Assembly: GCA_031963005.1 (NCBI GenBank)
Contig: JASSUL010000008.1
Location: forward strand, 36,076-100,075
DNA from: JASSUD01 sp031963005
Lineage (GTDB): Bacteria > Pseudomonadota > Gammaproteobacteria > Burkholderiales > Burkholderiaceae
Direction: 5' to 3'
DNA length: 64,000 nt
A program made the position numbers and the translations under genes. Under the pieces are notes generated by a model. It saw only the letters and a list, made by a program, of their open reading frames with translations. It did no database searches and had not been told where the DNA came from. Of this stretch, positions 17,010 through 26,882 are shown in pieces. Each line of letters starts with the position of its first letter. The stretch's first letter is position 1.

Positions 17010-19301
17010 CTATTGAACTTCCGCAATTTCCGGCTTGGTATGGTGATGAGCATCGCCCTCGGTGAAATTCAGCAAGATTTTCTTGTTTTTATCGATATCC
17101 ACTTCAACGTGCCCTCCATGCGCTAGTTTTCCAAAGAGAAGCTCTTCCGCTAGTGCGCGACCAATAAGGTCTTGAATGAGACGCTCCATCGGGCGTGCAC
17201 CCATTAAAGGATCAAAGCCTTTTTCCGCTAGATGCTGACGCACTTCAAGGGTAAATACCGCTTCGACTTTTTGTTCTTGTAACTGTGCTTCTAGTTTCAT
17301 CAAGAATTTATCGACGACTCGCAGCGTGGTGGCTTCACTCAACGGGCTAAATAGCACAATCGTATCTAAGCGATTCCGAAACTCGGGAGTAAAAATACGC
17401 TGAATATCGGCATGAGGATCTCCCATTTCAGCACGCGTTGTAAAGCCGATTTTTGATTTTTGAAGTGCTTGAGCTCCTGCGTTGGTGGTCATTACCAAAA
17501 TGACGTGGCGGAAATCCGCTTTCCGGCCATTATTATCGGTGAGGGTGGCGTGATCCATAATCTGTAACAGGATGTTATAGATATCTGGATGGGCTTTCTC
17601 CAACTCATCGAGTAACAGGACGCAATGGGGTTTTTTACGAATTTCTTCTGTTAGTAAACCGCCTCTTTCAAAACCGACATATCCGGGCGGCGCCCCGATT
17701 AATCGGCTGATCGCGTGCGACTCGTTGTACTCCGACATATCAAAGCGTACGAGATCAATCCCTAGCGTAAAAGCCAGTTGACGCGCGAGTTCGGTTTTTC
17801 CTACTCCAGTGGGGCCTGCAAAGAGAAAGTTTCCAATAGGTTTGTCGGTTCGACCAATCCCTGCACGGCTCATTTTGATTGCTGTAGCCAGTGCTTCAAT
17901 AGCAGGATCTTGCCCAAAAATGACGCTCTTTAAATCGCGCTCTAAGGTTTTTAGTTTGCTGCGATCATCTTGAGATACGGAATGCGCAGGCATACGCACG
18001 ATTTTGGCAATGGTTTTTTGAATGTCATTCTTGCCTATCGTTTTCTTTTGCTTAGATTTGGGCAAAATTTGCTGTGCGGCTCCTGCCTCATCGATCACAT
18101 CAATCGCTTTATCAGGCAAATGTCGATCCGTCATAAAGCGCTCAGAGAGCTCCGCAGCAGCAAACAGGGCTTCGTCCTTATATTTCACCCCGTGATGGGC
18201 CTCGAACCGGGATTTCAATCCGCGCAAGATCTCTACCGTTTCTTCGATGGTGGGTGCCGTGATATCGACTTTTTGAAAGCGACGTGCAAAGGCTGCGTCT
18301 TTTTCTATTGTGCTGCGATATTCCGAAAAAGTCGTAGCGCCAATACACCGTAGTTGGCCAGAAGAGAGTGCTGGCTTCAGTAAATTGGATGCATCTAGCG
18401 CACCGCCTGATGCTGCGCCTGCCCCCATGAGTGTGTGAATCTCATCTATAAACAAAATAGCGTTGGGGCGCTCTTTTAATTCTTTCAAAATTGTTTTTAA
18501 TCTTTGCTCAAAGTCACCTCGATATTTAGTGCCTGCTAGTAGGGCGCCTAAATCCAAGGCATAGACCGTGGCCTCGCGCAGTACTTCAGGGACTTCTTTG
18601 CGTGTTAAACGCCAGGCTAATCCTTCTGCAATCGCGGTTTTTCCTACACCGGCCTCTCCTATTAAAAGCGGATTATTTTTACGGCGCCGGCATAATATTT
18701 GTATGACGCGCTCGACTTCATTTTCACGCCCGATAAGAGGATCTACATGCCCCTCTTTGGCCAGTTGATTGAGGTTTTGCGTATAGGTAGACCATGCACT
18801 TTCTTTTTGATTGCCTTCTGTGTCCACCGCAGTGTCGCCCAACTTCGACTGCGCGTTTTCTTCCACTTTGGATGTGCCGTGCAAGATAAAGTTCAGCACA
18901 TTTAAGCGAGAAATGCCTTGTTGTTGAAGGTAATACACCGCATGCGAATCTTTCTCCCCAAAGATTGCCACAAGCACATTAACGCCCATGACCTCTTTTT
19001 TGCTGTGCGAAGAAGATTGCACATGCATGATGGCGCGCTGGATAACGCGTTGAAACCCCAATGTAGGCTGCGTATCAACCTCATCGGCTCCAGGCACGAT
19101 GGGAGTATTGTTCTGGATAAACTGACGCAGCGTAGTGCGCAGATTTTCCATATTCGCCGAGCAGGCCACTAGCGCTTCAGACGCGCTAGGGTTATCGAGC
19201 AAGGCCATTAAAAGATGCTCGACTGTGATGAATTCATGGCGTGCCTGACGTGCTTCCATAAACGCCATGTGCAGGCTGACTTCAAGTTCTTGGGCAATCA
19301 T
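17010..19301 (-). CDS. clpA: ATP-dependent Clp protease ATP-binding subunit ClpA
   Basis: This 763-residue class I Clp/Hsp100 unfoldase feeds ClpP. It has the N-terminal double Clp_N repeat (about 1-145), AAA domain 1 with Walker A GEAGVGKTA, and AAA domain 2 with Walker A GPTGVGKTE and sensor-2 residues near ARPMERLIQD. The C-terminal IGF-type loop KIGFTTR, needed to dock ClpP, is visible. I start at the ATG at 19301 (MIAQELEV), preceded by GGAGGA; the frame open to 19319 is longer but lacks a site. Its ATG overlaps the clpS TGA by four bases, so the two are coupled. clpP is not in the window. Confidence 0.97.
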   Translation of the reverse strand: MIAQELEVSLHMAFMEARQARHEFITVEHLLMALLDNPSASEALVACSANMENLRTTLRQFIQNNTPIVPGADEVDTQPTLGFQRVIQRAIMHVQSSSHSKKEVMGVNVLVAIFGEKDSHAVYYLQQQGISRLNVLNFILHGTSKVEENAQSKLGDTAVDTEGNQKESAWSTYTQNLNQLAKEGHVDPLIGRENEVERVIQILCRRRKNNPLLIGEAGVGKTAIAEGLAWRLTRKEVPEVLREATVYALDLGALLAGTKYRGDFEQRLKTILKELKERPNAILFIDEIHTLMGAGAASGGALDASNLLKPALSSGQLRCIGATTFSEYRSTIEKDAAFARRFQKVDITAPTIEETVEILRGLKSRFEAHHGVKYKDEALFAAAELSERFMTDRHLPDKAIDVIDEAGAAQQILPKSKQKKTIGKNDIQKTIAKIVRMPAHSVSQDDRSKLKTLERDLKSVIFGQDPAIEALATAIKMSRAGIGRTDKPIGNFLFAGPTGVGKTELARQLAFTLGIDLVRFDMSEYNESHAISRLIGAPPGYVGFERGGLLTEEIRKKPHCVLLLDELEKAHPDIYNILLQIMDHATLTDNNGRKADFRHVILVMTTNAGAQALQKSKIGFTTRAEMGDPHADIQRIFTPEFRNRLDTIVLFSPLSEATTLRVVDKFLMKLEAQLQEQKVEAVFTLEVRQHLAEKGFDPLMGARPMERLIQDLIGRALAEELLFGKLAHGGHVEVDIDKNKKILLNFTEGDAHHHTKPEIAEVQ

Positions 19302-19612
19302 ATTTCCTCCATCGTGCATTGCAAAGGATGTCCAGCTTGTCGTGCGCTAGAAGTGACCTGTTCAATTTTCGTAGCAGCAATGTCGCGCGTATAAACTCCA
19401 CATACTCCTTTTCCAACGGTATGAACCTGCAACATGATTTCTGTTGCGGCTTTGAGATCTTTATGGAAGTAACGTTGTATCACCATAACAACAAAGTCCA
19501 TCGGAGTGTAATCATCGTCTAACAAGACTACTTGGTAGTACGAAGGAGGTTTGACTGTTTGCTTTTGCCGCTCAAGGAGCGCGGCATGCTCGGTATCGGT
19601 TAACGTATTCAT
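19298..19612 (-). CDS. clpS: Clp protease adaptor ClpS
   Basis: The 104-residue protein binds N-degron substrates and hands them to ClpA. The family core YQVVLLDDDYTPMDFVV and the later histidine/valine cluster VHTVGKGVCGVYTRDIA are present. It lies directly upstream of clpA with an ATGA overlap, the usual order. Length and motifs are normal. Confidence 0.96.
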   Translation of the reverse strand: MNTLTDTEHAALLERQKQTVKPPSYYQVVLLDDDYTPMDFVVMVIQRYFHKDLKAATEIMLQVHTVGKGVCGVYTRDIAATKIEQVTSSARQAGHPLQCTMEEI

Positions 19613-19738
19613 GTGCTCATTCTAACCAACTTGTACTACTTCGCAATCCGTATTACGTTAGATTTTTGGGGTTTGTTCGGGTTTCGTTACTTTTTTTATC
19701 TGTGTTTGAGTTTTTATACTCTCCATGTATTTTTTTAC

Positions 19739-20005
19739 TTACTTATTAGCTGAAATTAAGAAAATATTTAATTCTTTAATTTTTTTATCAATTTCATTGA
19801 ATTTTGTGGCGATAATTTCTGCGTTTTCTAAAATTTTTAATTTGTTGTCTTGAGTGTCTGAATTTTTTAATATATTTATTTCATATATTTCTTTGAGATT
19901 TTCTTCTGTCTATTGGAGTTTTTTATTTATTTATTTGAAATTGCTTTTTAATATTTCATTGTTATCCGTTAAGAATTTTTTTGCTTTCATTTGAAGTGCT
20001 GTCAT
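19739..20005 (-). pseudogene. Decayed paralogue of the neighbouring coiled-coil gene
   Basis: On the minus strand one frame reads on for about 88 codons with two in-frame stops (TAA and TAG) roughly in the middle. Its second half (EENLKEIYEINILKN, then KFNEIDKKIKELN) resembles the C-terminal half of the coiled-coil protein at 20225-20842 (EEKIKEKIYELTLLN, then QYMEIKKEIESSIN). This points to a tandem duplicate that has decayed. Low complexity and high AT content make chance similarity possible. Confidence 0.45.
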
Positions 20006-20224
20006 ATCCTGAATCATTTATTACAATTTTTGTGACATTATTATTTGCTATGTGATTTTCTGGTATATTACACTCCAATTTTTAAGGTTGTGTGTTAATA
20101 AATCACTGCATTTTTATTTTATAAATCTTATATAAAAATTAGTTTTTTATTAAGAAAAAATGTATGATCTGGCGAAGTAAGTTAAATTCTTATATTTTAA
20201 GTGTTTATGTTTTATTTATGAATT

Positions 20225-20842
20225 TTAATTCTGGAAATTTTTCGATCTAATTTTATTTATGCTGCTTTCAATTTCTTTTTTAATTTCCATATATTGTTCA
20301 TATATATTATAAATTTTATTTTGTGTTTCTTCGAGTTTTTTGAGTAATGCATTTTCCGGTATTTCTTGCATTAATTTTGCCTGATCAGCATAATTTTCCA
20401 TGGCCGAGTTTAATAATGTGAGTTCATATATTTTTTCTTTAATTTTTTCTTCTGGTAATTGGCTTTTTTCTTCTTTTAAATATAAGTTTTCGCTAATTAG
20501 TTTTTCGATAATGCTATTTCTTTTTATGATAACTTCGAGAAGTTGTGCTTCAAATGTTATATGAGGCTTCAATTCCATATCCAATTTTTCTAGTTTTGAA
20601 GTTAATGCTTGTATTTTTCTTCTATTGTAATTAACGACATAATTTTGTCTATTTGTAGTTTCTTCTGATTTGTATTGATGGTTTGAGGTGGTATCTAGAC
20701 GTTCTTTTTGTGCTGGGCGAGGAAGGAATGTATGATGAGCATATGGCATTTTTTCCTTGGTTGAGTAATGTTTATTTAATTGATCATGTGAAGGTGCTTT
20801 TGGAGTATGGTTTGTTTTTTGAAATAATTTGGGTATCGCCAT
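20225..20842 (-). CDS. Coiled-coil protein of unknown function
   Basis: The 205-residue protein has a basic, proline-containing N-terminus (MAIPKLFQKTNHTPKAPSH) followed by heptad-like helices rich in Lys, Glu and Leu from about residue 70 to the end. There is no signal peptide or membrane segment. A GAGGA ribosome-binding site precedes the ATG at 20842. It is AT-rich and has a decayed copy beside it, like the other accessory genes here. It could be a secreted host-interacting protein, but I recognise no family. Confidence 0.6.
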   Translation of the reverse strand: MAIPKLFQKTNHTPKAPSHDQLNKHYSTKEKMPYAHHTFLPRPAQKERLDTTSNHQYKSEETTNRQNYVVNYNRRKIQALTSKLEKLDMELKPHITFEAQLLEVIIKRNSIIEKLISENLYLKEEKSQLPEEKIKEKIYELTLLNSAMENYADQAKLMQEIPENALLKKLEETQNKIYNIYEQYMEIKKEIESSINKIRSKNFQN

Positions 20843-21042
20843 TTGGTCCTCAAGTTATTTAGAGATAAATAATTTTCATTGCTGGGCAGAGTTGCATTTT
20901 TATTTTAGCTATTTATCCATAATGCATCGTCAGTTACACTGAAAAAATGGATAAATCTGCGAAGTAAAATACTGTTTAAGCAATGAAATGAGGTGGCAAT
21001 AATGAAAATAATATCAATTTGAATTATTTCTTAATAAAAAAT

Positions 21043-21090
21043 AGGATGACAAAAATATCCTTATATTGTTAGATATTTTTTTGCCATCCT
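21043..21090 (+). terminator. Stem-loop terminator in a gap
   Basis: A 16-18 bp imperfect stem (AGGATGACAAAAATATC paired with GATATTTTTTTGCCATCC) is followed by TGTTTTTT. It lies between the divergent coiled-coil gene and the end of prlC, so which transcript it ends is unclear. The rest of 20843-21204 holds no gene. Confidence 0.6.
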
Positions 21091-21157
21091 GTTTTTTAAA
21101 AAAAATAATAGATTAGGTTAATATTATATTTATCTACATTTATAGAGGTTGGAAAGC

Positions 21158-21199
21158 GCTATTTTCCTAAAATCACTATAGCCGCTTTAAGAAAATAGC
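21158..21199 (-). terminator. Stem-loop after prlC
   Basis: A nine-base inverted repeat (GCTATTTTC / GAAAATAGC) starts six bases after the prlC stop on the minus strand. There is no strong T run, so it is a weak terminator or an RNA-stabilising hairpin. Confidence 0.5.
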
Positions 21200-21204
21200 A
21201 TTTA

Positions 21205-23325
21205 TTACCCTCCCATCCCATTATGACGCAACAACGCATCAATACGAGGCTCACGCTGACGGAAGGCTACAAACGATTCCATCGCGGTGCGGCTACCGCC
21301 TACTTCTAAAATTTCTCGTCGATAGTGTGCTCCCGTTTCTGAATCTAATAGCGGGCCACCTTTTCGTTGTGCGGCTTCTTCAAAAGCCGCATAGGCATCA
21401 GCCGATAATACTTCTGCCCATTTATAACTGTAATAGCCTGCTGCATATCCTCCGGCAAAAATATGACTAAAAGTATTAAGCGAACGAGAGAAAGGGGCTT
21501 GGGGAAGAACGTGGTATTGCGCATTGAGTGTTTGAGAGCAGGCTTGCAGATCGTCTTTTTCAGGGTCAAAGTCAGTGTGCAGCTTCAAATCTAATAATGA
21601 AAATACTATTTGCCGCAGCATGCTCAAGCCCGTTTGAAAATGCTTTGCGGCTTGCATTTTGTCAAATAATGCACGTGGTAAAGGCTCTCCATTTTCTACA
21701 TGTGCGCTTAGATGGTGGAGTTCTTGCCATTCCCAGCAGAAATTTTCCATAAATTGGGAAGGTAACTCTACAGCATCCCATTCCACGCCGTGAATGCCCG
21801 AAACCGCCAGATCTTCGATTTGCGTGAGCATATGATGCAAACCATGGCCGAATTCATGGAAGAGGGTGATGACATCATCATGCGTAAAACAGGCCGGTTT
21901 ATCTCCTTGCGGCGCGGAGAAATTGCATGTTAAGTAAGCAACAGGTGTGTGCAAAATCCCTTTTGCATCGCGGTAGCGAGAGCGGGCATCATCCATCCAT
22001 GCGCCCCCTCGTTTGCCGGAGCGTGCGTATAAATCTAAATAGAATTGCGCAATAAGCCTGCCGGTTTGCGGGTGGACAATTTCAAAAAAACGCACATCTT
22101 TATGCCAGACCTCTGCGTGAGAGGGGCGGATGATGATGTTAAAGAGAGTTTGAGCGACTCTAAAGAGTCCAGCGAGTACCGCCGGCTCAGGGAAGTATTG
22201 CCGCACCTCTTGCTCGGAGAACGCATAGCGTGCTTCGCGCAGTTTTTCTGCCGCAAAGGTAATATCCCAAGGCTCCAATTGCGTTAGCCCCAATTCCTTG
22301 GCCGCAAAATCTTGCAATTCCTGCCATTCTTGCTCGGCATAGGGACGTGCGCGTTGGGCGAGATCTTCTAAAAAGTCTTTGACTTCCTCAGGGGACTGCG
22401 CCATTTTGGTGACCAGCGACAGGTCTGCAAAGCGCGCATACCCGAGCATATGGGCTTCTTTAGCGCGTAGGCTGAGTTGTTCTTTGATAATGGCGGTGTT
22501 ATCCCACGCACTTTGACCTTGTCCATAAACAGGACCTAGCTCGGAAGCGCGCGTGACATAGGCGCGATAGAGGGCTTCACGCAAAGGGCGGTGCGCGACG
22601 TACTGCATCACGGGGAAATAAGAGGGGAAGTGCAAGGTGAAGGCCCAGCCTTTAAGCCCTTTTTCTTCTGCAGTAGCCCATGCAGCAGCCTTGTCTTGCT
22701 CTGGTAGCCCCTCTAGTTCGGCTTCATTGTCTACGTGATAGACATAAGCATTCGTGGCATCTAGTGCATGGTCGGCAAACTGTTTCGCGAGGTTAGCTTG
22801 GCGTTCTTGCAGTTGCATAAATGCGGGTTTGAGTGCTTCTTCTAGCCCTGCGCCTGAGAGACGAAAATCGCGTAAGGCATCGTTGAGAATTTTTTGGCGC
22901 GTTGGTGTGAGCGTCGCGTAGCTGGGGCTATTGCGTAAGGCTTGATATTTTTCATAGAGCGGTAGGGATTGCCCCAAGCTGGCCCAAAATTGCGTAACGC
23001 GCGGCAGATTTTCCCCGTAGGCATCGCGTAATGCTTCTGTATCCACTACGGATTTCAAATGCCCTACGATCCCCCAGGTATGCGCTAAAAAGTGCGTTGC
23101 CTCTTCTAAAGGGGTCACAACCGTTTCCCATCGTGCAGAAGTAGTGGGAGCGCTCACATGCTCTAGCATGGCGCTGGCATAGGGAAGCAATAAATCTAGG
23201 GCGGGGCTGATGTGTTCAGGGCGAATAGCGTCAAAGCGGGGTAAATCAGAAAAATCTAACAACGGGTTGCCCACGCATACGCTTAGATCAAGGGGTGGAG
23301 GCGGTAGTGGATGAGAAGCAGACAT
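21205..23325 (-). CDS. prlC: Oligopeptidase A (M3 metallopeptidase)
   Basis: This 706-residue zinc peptidase cleaves short peptides and signal-peptide fragments in the cytosol. The M3 zinc motif HEFGH is present in TLFHEFGHGLHHML, followed by the downstream glutamate in HGVEWDAVELPSQFMENF. Length is slightly above the usual 680, owing to a proline-rich N-terminus. The gene is divergent from aceE, with about 600 bases between them. Confidence 0.95.
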   Translation of the reverse strand: MSASHPLPPPPLDLSVCVGNPLLDFSDLPRFDAIRPEHISPALDLLLPYASAMLEHVSAPTTSARWETVVTPLEEATHFLAHTWGIVGHLKSVVDTEALRDAYGENLPRVTQFWASLGQSLPLYEKYQALRNSPSYATLTPTRQKILNDALRDFRLSGAGLEEALKPAFMQLQERQANLAKQFADHALDATNAYVYHVDNEAELEGLPEQDKAAAWATAEEKGLKGWAFTLHFPSYFPVMQYVAHRPLREALYRAYVTRASELGPVYGQGQSAWDNTAIIKEQLSLRAKEAHMLGYARFADLSLVTKMAQSPEEVKDFLEDLAQRARPYAEQEWQELQDFAAKELGLTQLEPWDITFAAEKLREARYAFSEQEVRQYFPEPAVLAGLFRVAQTLFNIIIRPSHAEVWHKDVRFFEIVHPQTGRLIAQFYLDLYARSGKRGGAWMDDARSRYRDAKGILHTPVAYLTCNFSAPQGDKPACFTHDDVITLFHEFGHGLHHMLTQIEDLAVSGIHGVEWDAVELPSQFMENFCWEWQELHHLSAHVENGEPLPRALFDKMQAAKHFQTGLSMLRQIVFSLLDLKLHTDFDPEKDDLQACSQTLNAQYHVLPQAPFSRSLNTFSHIFAGGYAAGYYSYKWAEVLSADAYAAFEEAAQRKGGPLLDSETGAHYRREILEVGGSRTAMESFVAFRQREPRIDALLRHNGMGG

Positions 23326-23776
23326 GCGAAACCATCAAAAAAGTGAAAAAAAGATCTCAATGGCAGGAATCATGACCATTTTTTAAAATGAGAGACGTAA
23401 AGTATGTATTGTAAGAAAAATAAGACGAAATGGGAAACTCCAAACGATCGCCAAGCAAGGTAGAGACAGCTTGAATTTTGAAGGGGGAGTCTAAAGCATG
23501 CTATAAAGGATCTTCAGCAATTAAAAAGGGGTGTAATCCAAGATGAATGTGCAGATCTTCCTTAAATTTGGATGGGAAAATCGCTTGTTATCTCATTGCT
23601 GTTCTATCGTGTATCAATAGAGATCTATTCCTGTATTAAAATACGAGGGTGAGCGTTGCTCTTGACCCTGCTTTCATTGCGTTAGTGTATAGCTAAATAG
23701 GCGTTTGGCCGCGCAATGATGCAAAAATATTGACATTTAAGTAGAAGTATGTATTGCGGAAAATAAAAAATTTTGC

Positions 23777-23806
23777 TTGCAAGCTTAAATACGCACTCTT
23801 TACAAT
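23777..23806 (+). promoter_or_regulatory. Candidate aceE promoter
   Basis: TTGCAA at 23777-23782 and TACAAT at 23801-23806 are spaced by 18 bases, about 135 bases before the aceE start, giving a sigma-70-like promoter with a long leader. The remainder of 23326-23941 shows no gene. Confidence 0.45.
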
Positions 23807-23941
23807 CCGCCCATTTTTAGATGTAGTCAGATAGTTTTTGAAAGCTATCGGTCCCTTCCTGCCGCTTTATATATATAAAGCCGCACTCTACCAAATAGAT
23901 TGCCCAAATGAATGGGCATTATGGTGCCTTTAGGAGAAGTT

Positions 23942-26677
23942 ATGTCCAAACCGATGTCCTCTTCCACCGCTACGGCGCTGACGACCAATCTGCCTGACGC
24001 AGATCCGCAGGAAACTGCGGAGTGGCTTGATGCGCTAAGTGGCGTATTTAGTGCGCTTGGTCCTGACCGAGCACACTATTTAATTGATAGGCAAATCGAG
24101 TTTGCACGTCTACATGGCGATGGTCTGCCTTTTACGTCGACGACCCCTTACGTCAATACCATCCGAGTCGATCAGCAGGCAGGGAGTCCAGGAGAGCATG
24201 CTCTCGAGCAGCGGATTCGCTCGTATGTGCGGTGGAATGCCATTGCTATGGTATTGCGTGCTGGGCGTGATACGAATGTAGGAGGGCATATTGCCTCTTT
24301 TGCTTCGGCCGCGGCGCTTTATGAAATCGGCTTTAATCACTTTTGGCGTGCGCCTTCCGCTGAGCATGGCGGGGATTTAATTTTTGTACAAGGCCATTCC
24401 TCTCCAGGCATCTATTCTCGTGCGTTTTTATTAGGGCGCCTCAACGAGCAGCAACTGGATGGATTCCGTCAAGAAGCGGAAGGAGGAGGTCTCTCTTCTT
24501 ATCCGCATCCATGGCTTATGCCCGATTTCTGGCAATTCCCGACGGTATCGATGGGCTTAGGCCCCATTATGGCCATCTATCAAGCGCGTTTTATGAAGTA
24601 TTTAAAGGCGCGGGAAATTACTCAGACGGAAGGGCGCAAAGTATGGGCCTTTCTGGGTGACGGGGAGATGGATGAACCCGAGTCCTTAGGGGCCATTGGT
24701 ATGGCCGGTCGGGAGCGTTTAGAGAACTTGATTTTTGTCGTGAATTGCAATCTGCAGCGCTTGGATGGGCCCGTGCGTGGGAATGGCAAAATTATTCAAG
24801 AGCTCGAGTCGATTTTCCGTGGGGCGGGTTGGAATGTCATTAAGGTGATATGGGGCAGCCGCTGGGATGCGCTTTTTGCGCGCGATACGCAAGGTATTTT
24901 GATGCGCCGGATGATGGAAGTCGTCGATGGCGAATACCAAAACTATAAATCGAGGGATGGTGCTTATGTTCGCGCCCATTTCTTTAATACTCCTGAACTC
25001 AAAGCATTAATCAGCGACTGGTCTGATGAGGATATTTGGAACTTAAATCGCGGCGGGCATGATCCGCATAAAATTTATGCGGCCTTCCATCAAGCTTCGC
25101 AAACACGGGGTCAGCCCACCGTTATTTTGGCGAAGACCATTAAAGGCTATGGAATGGGCGAAGCCGGTCAAGCGATGAATATCACGCATCAGCAGAAAAA
25201 AATGCCTATTGACGCGCTGAAAAAATTCCGTGATCGTTTTAGTTTGCCGATCGCCGATCAAGATCTTGAAAATGTGCCTTATCTGAAATTTGAAGAAGGT
25301 TCGAAAGAGCTGACCTATATGCGCGCACGCCGTGAAGCGCTCGGCGGCTATTTGCCTGCGCGCCGTCGCAGTGCCGCTGCTTTACCCATCCCGGCATTAT
25401 CTGCGTTCGATGGATTACTCAAAGCGACAGTAGAAGGACGTGAAATCTCTACGACGATGGCATTTGTACGTCTGTTAGGCGTTTTGCTGAAGGATCCTGC
25501 ACTGGGTAAGCGCGTCGTGCCGATTGTGCCGGATGAATCTCGGACTTTTGGTATGGAAGGCTTATTCCGCCAAATCGGTATTTGGAATCAAGAGGGTCAG
25601 AAATATATCCCGCAAGATTCTGAGCAACTGATGTTTTATAGGGAATCCGAAACCGGCCAAATTTTGCAGGAAGGGATTAATGAAGCGGGCGGTATGTGTG
25701 ACTGGATTGCGGCGGCAACTTCGTATTCCACGCATGGCGAGCAGATGATCCCGTTTTATATTTTCTACTCGATGTTTGGCTTTCAGCGTATCGGGGATTT
25801 AGCATGGGCTGCAGCGGATATGCGCTCCCGAGGTTTCTTGCTCGGCGCAACCGCAGGTCGAACCACGCTCAACGGTGAGGGTTTACAGCACGAAGACGGG
25901 CATTCGCATTTGTTCTCCGCCTGTATTCCAAATTGCATCAGCTATGATCCGACTTTTGCCTACGAGCTGGCCGTCATTATGCGTGACGGGCTACGCCGTA
26001 TGGTGCAAGAACAAGAGGATGTGTACTACTACATCACGCTGATGAATGAAAATTATCCCCATCCTGCATTACCTGAAAGCAGTGAAGCGAATATTTTGAA
26101 AGGGATGTATTGCTTCAAAAAAGGGCAGTCCGCTCCCGCTTCGCCATCGGATAAAAAGCAGGGTGCCTCCCATACTGCCGCTAAACAGGTTCAGTTGCTC
26201 GGATCCGGCGCGATTTTTATTGAGGTTATTGCTGCGGCACAGTTACTGCAGGAAGATTGGGGCGTAGCCGCAACGCTTTGGAGCTGTCCAAGCTTTACGG
26301 AATTAGCACGTGATGGGCATGCGGTAGCACGTCATAATATGCTGCATCCCAATGACACGCCTCAACGTAGCCATGTCGAAACCCTGCTTGCGTCTACAAC
26401 AGGGCCGGTTATTGCCGCCACCGACTATGTGCGTGCATATGCTGAGCAGATTCAGGCATTTGTTCCCAAACGCTATGTGGTGCTGGGTACCGATGGCTTT
26501 GGTCGCTCTGATACACGGGCTAAACTGCGCCATTTCTTTGAGGTAGATCGTCATTGGATTACCGTAGCGGCATTGAATGCATTGGCCGATGAAGGCACGA
26601 TTGAGCGTACTGTCGTAGCGCAAGCGCTTAAGCGTTATCAGTTAGATGCTAATAAACCTAATCCGATGACCGTGTAA
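23942..26677 (+). CDS. aceE: Pyruvate dehydrogenase E1 component, homodimeric
   Basis: The 911-residue thiamine-diphosphate enzyme decarboxylates pyruvate and acetylates the lipoyl group of E2. The TPP-binding motif begins GDGEMDEPESLGAIGMAGRE and ends near NCNLQRLDGPVRGNGK. The transketolase-like middle (GLQHEDGHSHLFSA) and the C-terminal domain are full length. I start at the ATG at 23942 because AGGAGAAG sits six bases upstream; the in-frame ATG at 23912 has no site. aceF follows after about 200 bases. Confidence 0.97.
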   Translation: MSKPMSSSTATALTTNLPDADPQETAEWLDALSGVFSALGPDRAHYLIDRQIEFARLHGDGLPFTSTTPYVNTIRVDQQAGSPGEHALEQRIRSYVRWNAIAMVLRAGRDTNVGGHIASFASAAALYEIGFNHFWRAPSAEHGGDLIFVQGHSSPGIYSRAFLLGRLNEQQLDGFRQEAEGGGLSSYPHPWLMPDFWQFPTVSMGLGPIMAIYQARFMKYLKAREITQTEGRKVWAFLGDGEMDEPESLGAIGMAGRERLENLIFVVNCNLQRLDGPVRGNGKIIQELESIFRGAGWNVIKVIWGSRWDALFARDTQGILMRRMMEVVDGEYQNYKSRDGAYVRAHFFNTPELKALISDWSDEDIWNLNRGGHDPHKIYAAFHQASQTRGQPTVILAKTIKGYGMGEAGQAMNITHQQKKMPIDALKKFRDRFSLPIADQDLENVPYLKFEEGSKELTYMRARREALGGYLPARRRSAAALPIPALSAFDGLLKATVEGREISTTMAFVRLLGVLLKDPALGKRVVPIVPDESRTFGMEGLFRQIGIWNQEGQKYIPQDSEQLMFYRESETGQILQEGINEAGGMCDWIAAATSYSTHGEQMIPFYIFYSMFGFQRIGDLAWAAADMRSRGFLLGATAGRTTLNGEGLQHEDGHSHLFSACIPNCISYDPTFAYELAVIMRDGLRRMVQEQEDVYYYITLMNENYPHPALPESSEANILKGMYCFKKGQSAPASPSDKKQGASHTAAKQVQLLGSGAIFIEVIAAAQLLQEDWGVAATLWSCPSFTELARDGHAVARHNMLHPNDTPQRSHVETLLASTTGPVIAATDYVRAYAEQIQAFVPKRYVVLGTDGFGRSDTRAKLRHFFEVDRHWITVAALNALADEGTIERTVVAQALKRYQLDANKPNPMTV

Positions 26678-26714
26678 GCGGCGGATGTCGCTTTGCGTAA
26701 GAACTTGTTTAGTA

Positions 26715-26738
26715 TTTAGACAGGCAAGCCTGTCTAAA
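26715..26738. repeat. Perfect palindrome between aceE and aceF
   Basis: TTTAGACAGGC and its exact complement are separated by only AA. There is no T run, so it is not a standard terminator. It could be a processing or attenuation hairpin setting aceE/aceF ratios. Confidence 0.6.
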
Positions 26739-26882
26739 AGCATGACCAAAAGGGTTTCTATTTGGGGGAGCGGGAGTACAGTGAGGATCCCTGGCACCGC
26801 ACTACCCATAAGAAGGGCCTTTTTGGGAGATACTCAACAGGTTCAATAGAGTTTTCACTTTTTTCAAGATATAAGCCTTGCG

